Position numbers and translations under genes: made by a program. Under the pieces are notes generated by a model that was given only the letters and a program-made list of their open reading frames with translations, did no database searches and was not told the origin of the DNA. A stretch of 64,000 nucleotides of DNA from Astrothelium macrocarpum (lineage: Eukaryota; Ascomycota; Dothideomycetes; Trypetheliales; Trypetheliaceae): NCBI GenBank assembly GCA_021030915.1, contig JAGEMR010000003.1, positions 558,001-622,000 on the forward strand, given 5' to 3'. Positions 1 through 11,235 of the stretch are shown one piece after another; the stretch's first letter is position 1; the number at the start of each line of letters is the position of its first letter.

Positions 1-1208
1 ATTGCTTGCTATTGCTCGGCGTTTGCAGGCTGGGACGTCTCAGCTAGAGGTGGAACAGACCCGAAAAACCAGGAGTTCGGAAAAAGGGTCTGAGATCGAA
101 AAAAAGGTTCGGCCGAACCCAAGGGCGCGCTGGGAAAACGGGGTCGGGAATGGTATGGTGGGCTGGGCTTATTGCATGCATGCATATCATACGACTCGCC
201 ACGACCTGCGCATGAATCTGGGATCATCGGGGGAAAGAAAAAGAAATCACGAAAATGAAAAAGAAAAAAAAATTCAGAAGAACTGTATTAATGAGCTTAA
301 TTACGCACATGCCGCAGCAATGCAATGTATACTGGCTGGACTCGGGACTTTTTTTTTCCTTTTCTCTCAGGCGTACTGAAGGTTTCGGCATGAGCTGTCT
401 ATGAGATTAATTACTGGCCGTCATCACAGTCGGAATGCAGACGCTTATGCTCTTGTGGGGAGGATTACTCTATTGAAGACAAGAGGCTTTGTGCTCGATT
501 TCTTTCCTCGAGTTCGGAAAGACAAGCTCGAGTGGCACTTTCGAGCGTGCTGGTCGTGTGCAGCTGAGATCGATCTGATAATGTGCCCTTTTTCTCTTCT
601 TCTTTTACTCACTGGTTGATATTCATGCTGATGCAGATGTGCATATGGTGCTGGTTGTTGCTCGGATGTGATGCTTTACTTGGAGGTTGTGGTTCTCAGT
701 AGATAATGGGATAAAATACGAGCAAGTTGAAATTTCCATTGAAGCTTCATATAAAATTGTGTTTCACCCCACGCGAACGACGCAGCCGGAGATTCAGGAA
801 CCGATTGCCATGATTTGGAAAGACCCAAGTGTCAAATTACGAGCAAAGTCGAATTATGAGCAAGTAGGTTGCTGTCTTCAGCTATACGTGCATCTAGAAG
901 CGACATACATGCCAAAGATCTCCCCATTCCTCTCAATTCAGCCAAGGTCAGCCACTCCGACCATAACAATGGCCCTTCCTACCACCACCTCACCGTATAG
1001 AACACCATCCCAAATGTCATATTATGCATTCGATCGAGCTACCACGCACACTTCATGAACACCTCCACCCTCCTGTAAATCCCCGGTAAATTCCGCATCA
1101 CCACCACCACCTCCCCCATCTCAAGCCTCACCCCCCAAATCCCCCCATCCCATCTCTCCCACCCTCCTCTCTCCCACCCTCCTTCTCCGTAGCTCATCCA
1201 GTGAAGAT
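1..1208. other. gene-free left edge
   Basis: I see no supportable gene here. The open frames are short and low-complexity, and none resembles a protein. From about 1060 the + strand turns very C-rich; this is the left arm of the GC island that overlaps the 3' end of the CAF-1 gene. The rest could be intergenic sequence or the UTR of a gene outside the window. Confidence 0.5.
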
Positions 1209-3196
1209 CTAAACAACAACCCACCGCTTATCCACCTCGCGCGCACCAACCCGCGCGGCGCGCTCGCCCAGCGTGTCGCGCAGCACGGCGACGGGCGTGG
1301 CCGGGAAGCGCGCGCGCAGCAGCTCGAGCAGCTCGCGCTTCGTCGCCGTCGACCCGTGCACCAGCTGCGTGAAGCGCGCCACCTCGGCCGGGTCCTGCAG
1401 CAGGCGTCGCGGTTTGGCCGCGGTGGGCGCTGGGGCGGGGTGCGGGGGGGCTGATGAGGATGATGCTGGTGCTGGGGGAGGGGGAGGAGGGGGGTGCATG
1501 TTTGTGGTGGTGGTGCTGCTGGGAGGAGCAGGGGCGAGGACGTGCGGCGGGGGTGAGGTGGGGGTCCAGTAGGTTGTTGAGAAGGGGTCGATGGGGTGGG
1601 TCGTGTCTGGTGGATGGTTAGTAGGGTGTTTGTGGTGCAGGGGAGGGAGGGGAAGTGAATAGAGGGAGAGATGTACCAATGAGGAAGCCCATGCGATACT
1701 CGCTTAGGTTGGCAGAATGGTCGTCTCTTGCTGGTCGTTGGATGTTGCCGTCTTTGTCGGCCCAGCAGAGTCCTGTGCATACCGGCTCGAGATCTCCGCT
1801 GATCAACTTCCTCTTGCTCCTGGCGGCATCAGCGGCGCCTTCGTCGTCAAGGAAACCTTCCATATCATCGGGCCCGTCTACGCTTTCCGTGTCTTCTTCG
1901 CCTTCGGACTCCAGATCCTCACCTTCCTCTGGCTCTTCCCACTCTGCCTCAGAATCGTAGTCGTAATCGGTATCCTGCCGCATGTGAAGCAGAGGATTGC
2001 GGGCAATCTTTCGGAATGCTCGAGGAGAGGTGATCTTGGTATAAGTTCCGCGATAAGGGGGTCTCACATCCTCGTGAAATTGAAGGTGCTTCATGGTAAG
2101 ATTCTCAAGGAGTTTCACTGGATTCTGGGGAATATTAGATTCGTGACCGCATGTGAGGTCAATCGGATTAGAGGAAGTGCCTTGGATCCGGGCGATAATG
2201 TCTTTGACAGGTAAAAGAAAATTATCCTCCGCGCCCGTAACGAAAGTTGACAATGTGGACTTGATACTTGGCAGGTCCAGATCGATCATTTGGTTTTGTT
2301 CCGAAACAAGTGATTTCTCTAATTGTTCCAACTTGCGAGCCTTGTCTGTGGACAGTGGTGCGATTGATGCAACAGGTGCTACTATAGTATGGGAAGGCGG
2401 TTGGAATGGTAAAAAGGTCCTCCGATAGACAGACAACATTTCTTTCTGAGGTGTTGATTGATATGAACGTGATTCTATGTCTTCTTTCCCCGGTTCTGTA
2501 GGACTCGATTTGGTGTTGGGCGAGCCATTGGCAGACGCATCGTTTGAGTGCCCTTTGGAGGGCGTAGTTTTCGTGAAAAAATTGTTCAATCGTAGTTGTG
2601 ACTTTACCAAATTAAAAGTAAGCCAAAACTATTAGCATTTTTTAACTTACCCTCTCCTTCTTCAAAAGCTCTTCCTCCTTACGTTGCTTCTCTAGTTCTT
2701 TTTCTCTGTTCCTAGCCTCCTTCTCTTCGTTTTTTTGTCGACGCTCTTCATCTTTGACTCTCTTCTCTTCCTCCTTCTTAGCCTTCTGTTCGGCCCTCTC
2801 CTTCTCCTTGACTTCCTTCTCTATCCTCTTCTGTTCCTTTTCAATTGCCCTCTGCTCCTTCTCTTGAACCGTCAACTTCCGCTTCTTTGGTGGAGGAGCA
2901 CCCCCAGCCATTTTGCCAGCTATAGCAGAACCAGACAAATCGCCAGATACGGACGTGGCGTTACTAGGAGCTTCAGACGCTTGTCGAGGAGCACTGTTGC
3001 TTGTAGGCGGTGTATTTGCATGAGACGACATCGCAGTTAATGAGGAAAGTACGGAAACGCTATCATTTTCCAAATAATCTGTAGGCTTTTGGGGAGTCAC
3101 GACCCTGGCATCATCATCGTCTGCAGTTAATGGGCGTTTGTGTGGACTGGTCAGGCTTGTAGGTGCCTGAACAGACATTGTTGCGGTAAAAGACAT
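1209..3196 (-). CDS. rlf2: Chromatin assembly factor 1 large subunit (p150/Cac1-like)
   Basis: This histone chaperone subunit deposits H3-H4 behind the replication fork in the nucleus. Three exons (3196-2651, 2601-1677, 1606-1209) join in frame to 622 residues; both introns have GTAAGT or GTACAT donors and CTAAT/CTAAC branch points. From the N terminus there is a Ser/Thr-rich stretch, a long Lys/Glu/Arg coiled region (about residues 105-182, the KER region of the family), a PIP box QLRLNNFF at 184-191 directly after intron 1 (Q, L, FF in the QxxLxxFF pattern that binds PCNA), a strongly acidic stretch of Asp/Glu that is the histone-binding ED region, and a C-terminal winged-helix-like segment (about 560-622). 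A second Met lies at residue 7. The last exon sits in a GC-rich island, so its codon use differs sharply from exons 1 and 2. The gene is divergent from SPO11. The family is clear from the combination of PIP box, KER and ED regions. Confidence 0.92.
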
Positions 3197-3467
3197 TGAG
3201 CTTGACTAACAAAAGTCGTACACGTGATCGATATTGACAATCACCCACAGCTTGGCTTCAATGGTGATTTTTGGAAGGCTCGAGCGTGGTGTTCATGACG
3301 TGAGTATCGCAGTGTGGGAAAGTGCAAACGCGACGGACGCGCACCGCGTTTTGGGTAAAGCGCCTCCACATCCGCCGCGTCTCCGTCGTGCTTGACCAAT
3401 GCCTTTTCTCTACCTAAGTACTTTGTGCGTTACTGAATTATTTGTAGCTATATCTAGCTTCGAGAAC
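3197..3467. promoter_or_regulatory. Shared CAF-1 / SPO11 promoter with ACGCG cluster
   Basis: About 270 bases separate the two divergent start codons. Three ACGCG cores lie within 22 bases: 3328-3332, 3337-3341 and, on the other strand, 3345-3349. ACGCG is the core of the MluI cell-cycle box bound by MBF (Mbp1/Swi6) in yeasts, which drives S-phase genes. The sites are seen directly; MBF control in this organism is inferred. Confidence 0.45.
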
Positions 3468-5184
3468 ATGGATGACATGGACGTGGTGAACGACGTGGAC
3501 GACATGGACGACATGCTACTTGACACAGGCTCGACACCAGACTCTCAAGAATCTTTGACTAGGCAATTTAAAGACTTGTCTGCTTGTCGAACTGAAATCC
3601 ATTCCCAAGCATCCAACTCGATTGCAGGTAATCGTACACTAGTAGACAACAATCCGACAGCTCAGCTGTACATACGTGAAAGCGAGGTTGGTTCTGCAAA
3701 GTTACTCAGATCTCCCGGTACGCGCGAGCATGGGAAGCTCGACGTGATTGCAAAAATAGAATCAATATTTGAACAAGTCGTTGATGCCCTCCTTGAGCGT
3801 CAAGACAGTCTCAATATTGCCATCTCATCAAGAAAGGCTCGATCACGAACTATCCTAGACAACTCTGGTCATGGTCTTTCATTGAAGACGAATACATATC
3901 GAGAGATACATTACCCTGGCAAGAACTCGCAAGAGGCCTGGCGGTTCAGTAAGCCGCAGCCGTAGTACTGTATTTTATCTCTAACTCTGAGCGACTTTTA
4001 GCTGTGATCTTCAGGATCTTGGAATTATTACACCATGCCCTTACGAACGACTTTGTCATCTCAAAGAGGTAGCGCATTGATGGCTGCAACCCTTCTCCGA
4101 TTAGCACACTTTCACATTGTTCTAAACTCATATTCTAGGGACATTTATTACCGCGATCCTAATCTCTTCACAAAACAAGAAATCGTTGATCGATATGTAG
4201 ACGATATTGCGTGCACTTTTGAAGTGCCTCGTTCGTTACTCAATGTGGTTTGTGTCAAGTCTTGCTTCTCTTTTTGCAATGACACATTTCTAAAAATTTT
4301 ATAGACAGCCACTGCCAAGGGGCTTGCGGCTGGGAGGTTTGAATTGCATGGACATGATGGGTCGATCATCTCTGGTGCTGGTAGCAAAGAGGTACGTCTT
4401 TTGACGAAATTTGGCAACCAATGTCCTTTCTCTGGCCTCATACCACATCTCTCAAGGGCATACTAGTACCTCATCCCAAGGAAATTCATCATGTCTCCAT
4501 GATAGCCATTGAATGGGTGCTTGTGATCGAAAAAGAGGTGACAATCCAATATTCTCTCTCTCTCAATCAGTGTACCTTCAAACTTATCAAAATAGGCAAC
4601 ATTCCGTTCAATCATGGGCAAAGAAGCGAGTCAACCCTTGCTCCTCAATGGCATCATTGTCACAGTAAGCTTGATGGTTTGTATCTGTGCTAGGAAATCG
4701 TCTAATGACACAGTAAAAGGCCAAAGGTTATCCGGACATTGCCACACGAGCTTTTCTTCGAGCTCTCATTACTCCGTCTTCTTGGAACATGTTCAATACT
4801 CCGAAAGCGTATGCGCTCGTTGATTATGATCCAGATGGTATTGGTATTTTGTCAAACTACAAATATGGTTCTCATGCGCTCGCACACGAGAATATGGGCA
4901 AAACCATTGATGATATCAAATGGCTAGGCTTGACCAGCTCTCAAGTCATCACTGACCAAAATGTAAAAGATAATCAGCAAAATCTCATGGCTCCATCGAC
5001 CAGAGATCGAAGAAAAGCGAATCAAATGCTGGAACATGAAGTTTTCCGAGAATCTGGTCCAGAGCCGGGGTGGCGGAGGGAATTGCAAGTCATGCTCATT
5101 CTAAACGTCAAAGCAGAGATTCAAATCTGCGACAGCCAAGTAGATGGATTGTCAGCATGGCTTGAGACGGAGCTACGTCAATGA
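3468..5184 (+). CDS. spo11: Meiotic DNA double-strand-break protein Spo11
   Basis: This topoisomerase VI A-like protein makes the breaks that start meiotic recombination. Seven exons (3468-3948, 4002-4068, 4139-4247, 4305-4391, 4457-4537, 4596-4664, 4720-5184) join in frame to 452 residues. Key features are the winged-helix catalytic motif RDIYYRD at the exon 2/3 join, whose last Tyr is the expected nucleophile, the conserved TATAKGL and GRF segments, the VLVIEKE strand of the Toprim fold, and the metal-binding DYDPDG motif in the last exon. All key residues are present, so the protein looks active and the organism is probably able to undergo meiosis. The N terminus has a short Asp-Met repeat (about residues 1-17). 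An in-frame ATG at 3399 would add 23 residues, but it reaches into the shared promoter. The exon 5 acceptor (CTCTCAAG) is poor, yet it is the only one that keeps the frame and the family sequence. Confidence 0.93.
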
Positions 5185-5537
5185 GAGATTCGCACGAGTG
5201 GACACGTTGTGGCGTACAGGCTGAATCACAACCTGGGCGTTGGGCAAAGCTTGCAGGGTCGCGCATAGACTACCACTTTGCTTTTCTACACATTAGGTGG
5301 AAGAATATTGTGTGAAGGATCGCTTGTGCTGTTTGCATTACTATTTAGTCGCAAGCTAAAACAATCTACTCAACGATGCTGCATTCTCAATGGATCGGAC
5401 GGGATGTGCCTTGCAGGTGTGTCTCCCAGAAGGTCCAGGTGCAGGTGACTCGGGATATCTTGGGACATGGTCGAAGGTGTGCCAACTCACCACTGCATGT
5501 GTCTCGACAGCGAGCCTGTCAATGATGCGAATCCGCC
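5185..5537. other. intergenic, SPO11 to hypothetical gene
   Basis: This holds the 3' flank of SPO11 and the promoter of the next gene. I see no other coding or repeat signal. Confidence 0.5.
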
Positions 5538-6842
5538 ATGGCCACCACCACAAACCAACGTAGCTCTAATCGATCAATCCATTCACAGTTGCAAGATGTC
5601 GATTTTCGCAATGCCATTGACACTAACACCGATTTGACCTCCAGTCCAATTGACCACGGAGAGTCCCAGCGCAGCGCGGATAAAAAGAACCACAGGCACT
5701 CTCTTCCCACTAATGCGCAATTGAGTAGTTTGTGGCAGGACAACAGCTTAAAACCTCCTTCTGATGACCGAATCGCTGGTAGCTCTGCAGCGCATCGAGC
5801 GACTGCACTACGACAGTTGACAGGCACACCTCTGCGAGGACGGCTCCGACATCGCTCAGTTGCGTCAACTGGCAGTCGCACATCACTCTCATCTCAACCT
5901 GTACTCGTTCGCACATACTCTGGTAGTCGTTCGCGCCAATCTTCTCGTGCACCCTCTCAAACCAGCTTGCATGAAGACGCCATGGGCAAAGATGTCAAAT
6001 TCCTTCCGGCCGACTCCTTTGCATTTGACGGCATCCTCCGAGCCATCGAACCTGATGTCAAAGACACTATCGATGCTATCGCACAAATATACGCAAGAAG
6101 TAATTTGAGTTTGGCGGATGAATATGGAGCGCATATGCCACCGCAGGGAGAAATCACAGGAAACAATCACAACCACAATCGCAATCGACAAAGCGGCCTT
6201 CCGCAAAGATCGGGTGGAAATGAGAGCACACTGTCAGTGGTGCCTGAAGCTTCTTCAAGTAGCGAAAAGCTATCGGATCAAGGAGGTGGGTCAAAGAAGA
6301 GTAGTCGAAGTAACTCTGGTCCAGAGCAAAGACGAAAGAGTGCTTATGGAGCATTGATGGACGTCATGGCTGGGTCCCCTCCCAGAGAAAGCACATCGGC
6401 CCAACAGGGGAAGAGAGCAATCAAGTGCGATATATCATCGGAAGTGGCAGCCCATCATTCTGCATCACTTTCTCACATGCGAACATCGCAGCCTAGTTTC
6501 GCAATGCACTCGAGACAGGGCACATGGTCAGGTGCATCAAGCATACATTCAAGGACAAGTTCCCTCGGACTCACCATCGGTCGCTCTCTCACCGATTATC
6601 AGGCTGCTGGCGCTCAAGCGACGCTTGATCTATCTACTGCTGCCACTGGGGGCTCTTCCTCGCGACCTCCAAGCCAGTATGAGGTCCACATTGGAACGCC
6701 AAACAGCGCCACATCTGGTATCTGGCTTCCTTGGTTGAAATCACGGAAAGGTGAAAGTAGTCAGGGTGCAGAACATGTCCTAAAAAGCTTACTGGACAGG
6801 ACGCAGTCAGACGCAGCGCAAGACCCTGGTGGTCCTGGGTAG
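5538..6842 (+). CDS. Ser-rich hypothetical protein with a short conserved-looking core
   Basis: This is an intronless frame of 434 residues from a good ATG. I do not recognise a named domain. Most of it is Ser/Thr/Arg/Gln-rich and probably disordered. One segment of about 60 residues (roughly 150-210) looks folded: it has the pattern FAFDGILRAIEPDVKDTI followed by a helix-like stretch and SLADEYGAHMPPQGEI. It has no signal peptide or membrane segment. Ser-Arg-Ser clusters around residues 110-140 could be phosphorylated by AGC or SR kinases, which is inference. Expression is likely, because long low-complexity frames rarely stay open by chance at this base composition and the reverse strand is not open for the same length. 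The role is unknown. Confidence 0.6.
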   Translation: MATTTNQRSSNRSIHSQLQDVDFRNAIDTNTDLTSSPIDHGESQRSADKKNHRHSLPTNAQLSSLWQDNSLKPPSDDRIAGSSAAHRATALRQLTGTPLRGRLRHRSVASTGSRTSLSSQPVLVRTYSGSRSRQSSRAPSQTSLHEDAMGKDVKFLPADSFAFDGILRAIEPDVKDTIDAIAQIYARSNLSLADEYGAHMPPQGEITGNNHNHNRNRQSGLPQRSGGNESTLSVVPEASSSSEKLSDQGGGSKKSSRSNSGPEQRRKSAYGALMDVMAGSPPRESTSAQQGKRAIKCDISSEVAAHHSASLSHMRTSQPSFAMHSRQGTWSGASSIHSRTSSLGLTIGRSLTDYQAAGAQATLDLSTAATGGSSSRPPSQYEVHIGTPNSATSGIWLPWLKSRKGESSQGAEHVLKSLLDRTQSDAAQDPGGPG

Positions 6843-7745
6843 TATCTTGTTGACTTTGGTGGTTCGCAGGCCCGACCGTATACATATGATACCCATTGTG
6901 AATTTTTATTTGGTTCAGAACAAGAGAGTAATTCTCCTTGTTACAATACACGAAAAACGACGTAAAGGCGTGGGAGTGAATTTTGATTCATTGGATAGGT
7001 AGGATGCTGTTGAGACTGGGTTTTCTTCCAAGGGAGCAAAAGCAACACTCGTTGATTGTCTTTGTCTGGCTTGGCTTTTCGGTGTTCGAGATACACTCGA
7101 AATAGATATACCAGAAGCAGAATATACTGGCGAAGCAAATATATAGGACGCCCAGGAAAATACATGGGTACGGACTGTGGATGGGAAAAGGGCAAATGGT
7201 TGGGCGCATTCAGATGAGAAGGATTATGGACTAGCGCCGGAATAGCTTGTTTTGGCTAGACGAGAGCAGTTTAGCACAGCCTTAAATTCTACACGAGATT
7301 ACTACCTACACGAATTTGACTCGTCTCATATTATCCACAGTCCAACCACCACGAAATTCAAGATGTTATTCCTACTCGCAGTCAAAGACAATCGAGTGAC
7401 TCGTGGTTCTTTCGCAAGGTAATATCAAAAGGCGGCATGAACAATCCTCGGGTGTTTGGGATGAAGCTCGTGCAAGGGATTTGCGCCTCTATCCCTTCCA
7501 TGCGCAATAATCCAAAAAATGTAAGCCCATAAGCCTGTCCCAGCGCGTCTGCGCATTTGTTGGGTTTCGCTTCGCGCTTGATCGCGTAAATGTCATCAAA
7601 CGGTGCGCCTAAGATTGGCAGTGGCTTGCCCAGGCTTAGAAGTGACCGCTTCAGCTGTTATGCTCTTACCCCAAGCCTTCTTCGACATGTCTCTTTCTTT
7701 GAACAGCCTTGCCATTGTCTCCTTCTCGCCGCTCCAAGCTACACC
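6843..7745. other. intergenic, hypothetical gene to GT8 gene
   Basis: I see no gene. An upstream in-frame ATG for the glycosyltransferase lies at 7590 and would add 52 residues before the membrane anchor. I treat 7590-7745 as 5' leader, with that longer start as the alternative. Confidence 0.45.
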
Positions 7746-8843
7746 ATGAGATTAGAAAAGGCCTCTCCATTTTCCTCGCCAACCTCACTCATTCGCTCGA
7801 AGCCATTCATTGCTGCTGTTGCCCTTCTTGTTTGTATTGCCTTTTTCTTTATCGCTCAACTACCATTACAACTCGATAAATCTCGAGCGAGTCTATTGAA
7901 CTTTAGCAACGATGAGGTGGACCAATCATCAGCCTCAAAATACGCCTACGTCACATTCCTATCAGGCACAGAAGCCGACAACCATGACAACTTCTTCGTT
8001 GCCACTCGTCTACTATGTTACCAACTCCTCCACGCACCAGAAACACGAACGAACCAATCCGTACCTTTTCTTGTCCTCGTCACCGAAGATGTCCCCCAAG
8101 ACAAACAAGACCGTTTAGTAGAAGACGGCGCTATCGTCGTGCCAGTCGAATACATACGCCAAGAGTGGATTCACGCTATGCACGGCAAATGGAACGATGT
8201 GCTCACTAAACTCTACATGTGGAAGCTCACTCAATACGACCTCATCCTCTTCCTCGACGTCGACACCATCCTCACCCGCCCCCTCGATCCCATATTCGAC
8301 GACTCCGCCGCCACACTTTCCCCCACCGGCACCAACCCTGACACCCTCCTCCCCGACGAAGCGCCCTTACCCGAGTCCTACGTCTTCGCGGGCGTCCCCG
8401 AAATGAACCACGAGCACGGCTACCCGCCCAGCGACGCGCACGGCGACTTCCCCAACGTCAACTACCTCAACGCGGGCTTCTTCCTCTTCCGCCCGTCGCT
8501 CGCGCTCTTCGCCCACTATCTCTCCGTCATCGCCATCCCCGACCGCTTCGACCCGAGCTTCCCCGAGCAGAACCTGTTCAACTACGCGCACCGCCGCGAT
8601 GGGAACATGCCGTGGCGCGCGCTGCAGCCCACGTGGAATATCCACTATCCGAGCGTGGCGGATTTGGAGGGCGGCGTGGCGAGTCTGCATGATAAGTGGT
8701 GGGCGCCGGAGCATGCGGAGATGGAGCCGTTCTTCAGGAGCTTGAGGTGGCGTATGGAGGGGTTCTATGAGGGCGTGGATATGGTGAGGATGAAGGGGAG
8801 GTGGGATGAGGGGAAGATGATGGGGAAGATTGGAGCGGCGTGA
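7746..8843 (+). CDS. Glycosyltransferase family 8 protein, type II membrane (Golgi)
   Basis: This is a single exon of 365 residues. A short cytosolic tail is followed by one membrane anchor (about residues 20-38, Ile/Ala/Val/Phe-rich) and a lumenal catalytic domain. That domain begins with a YAYVTFLSG strand and carries the metal- and nucleotide-binding motif FLDVDT near residue 170, then a typical family segment with NYLNAGFFLF and PEQNLFNY. This pattern fits GT8 enzymes of the glycogenin/GlcNAc-transferase (GNT1-like) group, which move a sugar from a UDP donor. The acceptor cannot be told from sequence. The start at 7746 is preferred because it puts the anchor near the N terminus. The 3' half lies in a GC island, with codons ending in C first and then in G near the stop. 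Confidence 0.8.
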   Translation: MRLEKASPFSSPTSLIRSKPFIAAVALLVCIAFFFIAQLPLQLDKSRASLLNFSNDEVDQSSASKYAYVTFLSGTEADNHDNFFVATRLLCYQLLHAPETRTNQSVPFLVLVTEDVPQDKQDRLVEDGAIVVPVEYIRQEWIHAMHGKWNDVLTKLYMWKLTQYDLILFLDVDTILTRPLDPIFDDSAATLSPTGTNPDTLLPDEAPLPESYVFAGVPEMNHEHGYPPSDAHGDFPNVNYLNAGFFLFRPSLALFAHYLSVIAIPDRFDPSFPEQNLFNYAHRRDGNMPWRALQPTWNIHYPSVADLEGGVASLHDKWWAPEHAEMEPFFRSLRWRMEGFYEGVDMVRMKGRWDEGKMMGKIGAA

Positions 8844-9428
8844 AGGGAAATTGGCGCGCAATATTTGATGAAGGCGCTTGACTAAATTATTGGTACACGG
8901 GTCGGTTCGATTTTGTGATGGTGTCGTGCAAATTACTGTATTTGGGAGGCATGGCATTAGGAAGATCTTGATTTGGGATGTTGGCGCCATATTGGGATAC
9001 CATCATGATACCCGCGCAGCGAGCTGGTAGGGTAGTTGAACCCTTCTGGTGTATAGATGTGCATATAGAGCGGAGTTTTTAAAATCTAGTTTGCTGGGCA
9101 TTTCCATAAACCTTGAAGATGGAAGAGATTTGACTTTAGACTAGACACATGACGTAGCGGAAACCACTTTCGGGGCGAAACGGCATTGGGTTTTATCTTC
9201 TGTTTAAGAAATACTACCTACCCAAGATTGAATATTATTCCTTTTCCCCCTCTTTCTGCCCATACACCCAATTATTTTACCCTTTCTCTCGGGAGAGTTC
9301 CGCACACTCGGCAAACTTACCCCAAATTTCTTATCCCACTCGAGTTCGAGGTCCATCTTCAAACGCTCTCATTCTGCAACATTACAACACATTCTACACA
9401 GCCTTCTATTCCAATCGATCCTCCAAAC
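8844..9428. other. intergenic, GT8 to WW-protein gene
   Basis: A pyrimidine-rich tract (about 9235-9300) lies before the ATG of the next gene, as is common in fungal core promoters. I see no further gene. Confidence 0.45.
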
Positions 9429-10175
9429 ATGACCGAAACAGAAGAACCCTTCGTCCCCCCTCTCCCCGACGAAGCCCCTCCCGACGACGGCTGGGAAGCC
9501 CTCTGGGACCCCAACGCCCAAGCCTACTACTTTTACAACCGCTTCTCCGGCACCACCACCTGGGACAACCCGCGCGTCCCCGAAGAAAAATCCAAAGAAA
9601 ACCCTAAAGGAACCGCCCCGGGCACCACATCCACCAGCACCCACGACCCATCCGATCCGCCCCCCACCACCACTACTGGCCCCGAATCCAACAGATCCCC
9701 CTCCTCCTCTTCCTCCTCCCCGCCTCCACCCCGCAAACCGCCCGTCGGCGGATACAACCCCAAGATCCACGGGGACTACAACCCGTCCGCCGACTACGCG
9801 CAAGCCTACGCCGCCGCCGAAGACGATAACAACAACGAGGCCGCCTCCGCCACCGGCATCAGCAACAGCGCGTCGGACCTCGCCGGCACCGGTGCCGACG
9901 CCCAGCAATACGGCGCCAGCGCGCACTTCAACCGCTTCACGGGCCGCTTCCAGGATGCGTCGGCGCAGAACGCCGAGCGGCATAGCGACGAGGCCAAGGC
10001 GCGGCGGCAGCTGCATGCGTTCTTCGACGCCGATGCCCAGGCGAATAGCCATGGTGGGCGGAGTCTGAAGGCGGAAAGGCAAGGGAGGAAGCTGACGAAG
10101 GAGGAGGTGAGGGCGTTTAATGAGAAGAGGAAGAGGAAGAAGGAGGAGAAGAGGAGGGCGTTTTATCGGGATTGA
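9429..10175 (+). CDS. WW-domain protein
   Basis: This is a single exon of 248 residues. One WW domain spans about residues 18-50, with the first Trp at 22, the aromatic YYFYN block, the second Trp at 45 and the closing Pro at 48. Such domains bind proline-rich ligands. After it come a Pro/Ser-rich linker, a region with NPKIHGDYNPSADYAQ and FNRFTGRFQ, and a highly basic C terminus of Lys/Arg/Glu helices (about 205-248) that ends FYRD. The layout suggests an RNA-processing or nuclear adaptor, but that is inference. The whole gene lies in a GC island: the first half is very C-rich, the last 150 bases very G-rich. Some of its apparent amino-acid bias (Pro and Ala early, Lys/Glu/Arg/Gly late) follows from this. 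A run of G begins just after the stop. Confidence 0.8.
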   Translation: MTETEEPFVPPLPDEAPPDDGWEALWDPNAQAYYFYNRFSGTTTWDNPRVPEEKSKENPKGTAPGTTSTSTHDPSDPPPTTTTGPESNRSPSSSSSSPPPPRKPPVGGYNPKIHGDYNPSADYAQAYAAAEDDNNNEAASATGISNSASDLAGTGADAQQYGASAHFNRFTGRFQDASAQNAERHSDEAKARRQLHAFFDADAQANSHGGRSLKAERQGRKLTKEEVRAFNEKRKRKKEEKRRAFYRD

Positions 10176-11235
10176 ATTCGGGGGGGGGGGGGGATGGTGG
10201 GTGATTGGGGACGGGTAAGTCCATGTATCAATACCCTTATTTTTGTGCATCTCTGGTGCGTGACTATGTTTCTGGCTTGAACTGCGGTTGGAGGAGGGAA
10301 ATCGTGTTTGGGGTGCATCATGGGCATGTCGGATTCATCTTGCATCTCGGCGGCTGTGCTAACGTTTGGGCGATTTGCAGCATTACGCATTTTCCAGGAT
10401 CTAGGAATACAGGCATTATTGGAGCGCGTAGTCGTCGGGCTTTAGGTGACTGGGAATATCAATCGAGGGTGTTTGAATTTCACCCAGATCTATTGAGTGG
10501 ACTGGGTGATGACCAAGGTTGGAAGCCTGGAACCTCAATATCATTTCACGTAGCCAATGAGAAAATTATATTGACCAGCTTGCATCTTTCTGACTTCTTT
10601 CAGAATATGCTTTAGTGTAAGTGTAAACAAGCAGAAGCTATCTTGAATCGCTCTGCATGTTGAGATGTCAGACGCCTTCGAAGATGAAGTTCCGCAAGGG
10701 TTAAATTTCCACTTCCTTGGAAGTCTCGAGAGATTCGAGGGAGACGCAAATGATATCCGATGACTTTGCTCAAACACGAGGCGAAGACTTTGAGATTGCC
10801 TCAGCTGCAGTGCAAAAATGATGATGTTCATATCAATTATAATCATCCCAGTCAGCTAGCCTGGAAGATCGCGCGTCTTGGGAGGTATTCTTGTTTGACT
10901 TCCACATGGGAATGTTCGCATTTTGTAAGCCGAGATTCTCATGAGCGTTCTTGAGGTAGTCAGGTGCAATTGGGGAATCTTGATGGAAGTTTCGTTTCAC
11001 ATAAGAAATGCCCCCGTAAGCTGGTCCTGCGGAAAGCAATATTAGACAGGATCAAGAGCAATGTAATTAGGAAATACAACCTTTGTGAAAGTTGCTCCAG
11101 TCGTCTTCGATGTAAAGGGCCGACCAACATGGCTGATCTGGCGGACTCGATTGTATCGAATTTGTGCTGGACGCTTGCATCTTTTCATTTCTGAAATAGT
11201 CATGACGGTATCCCCGACCCATCATTCCCTAAATA
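10176..11235. other. intergenic with poly-G run
   Basis: A run of G (about 10179-10193) directly follows the WW gene and is the right edge of its GC island. The rest has only short open frames with no recognisable protein, so I call no gene. Confidence 0.45.

Noticed and set aside
9369..10250. - strand open frame of 293 codons opposite the WW gene
   Set aside because: It is Gly/Val/Arg-rich noise from the GC-rich WW gene; the + strand has a clear WW domain.
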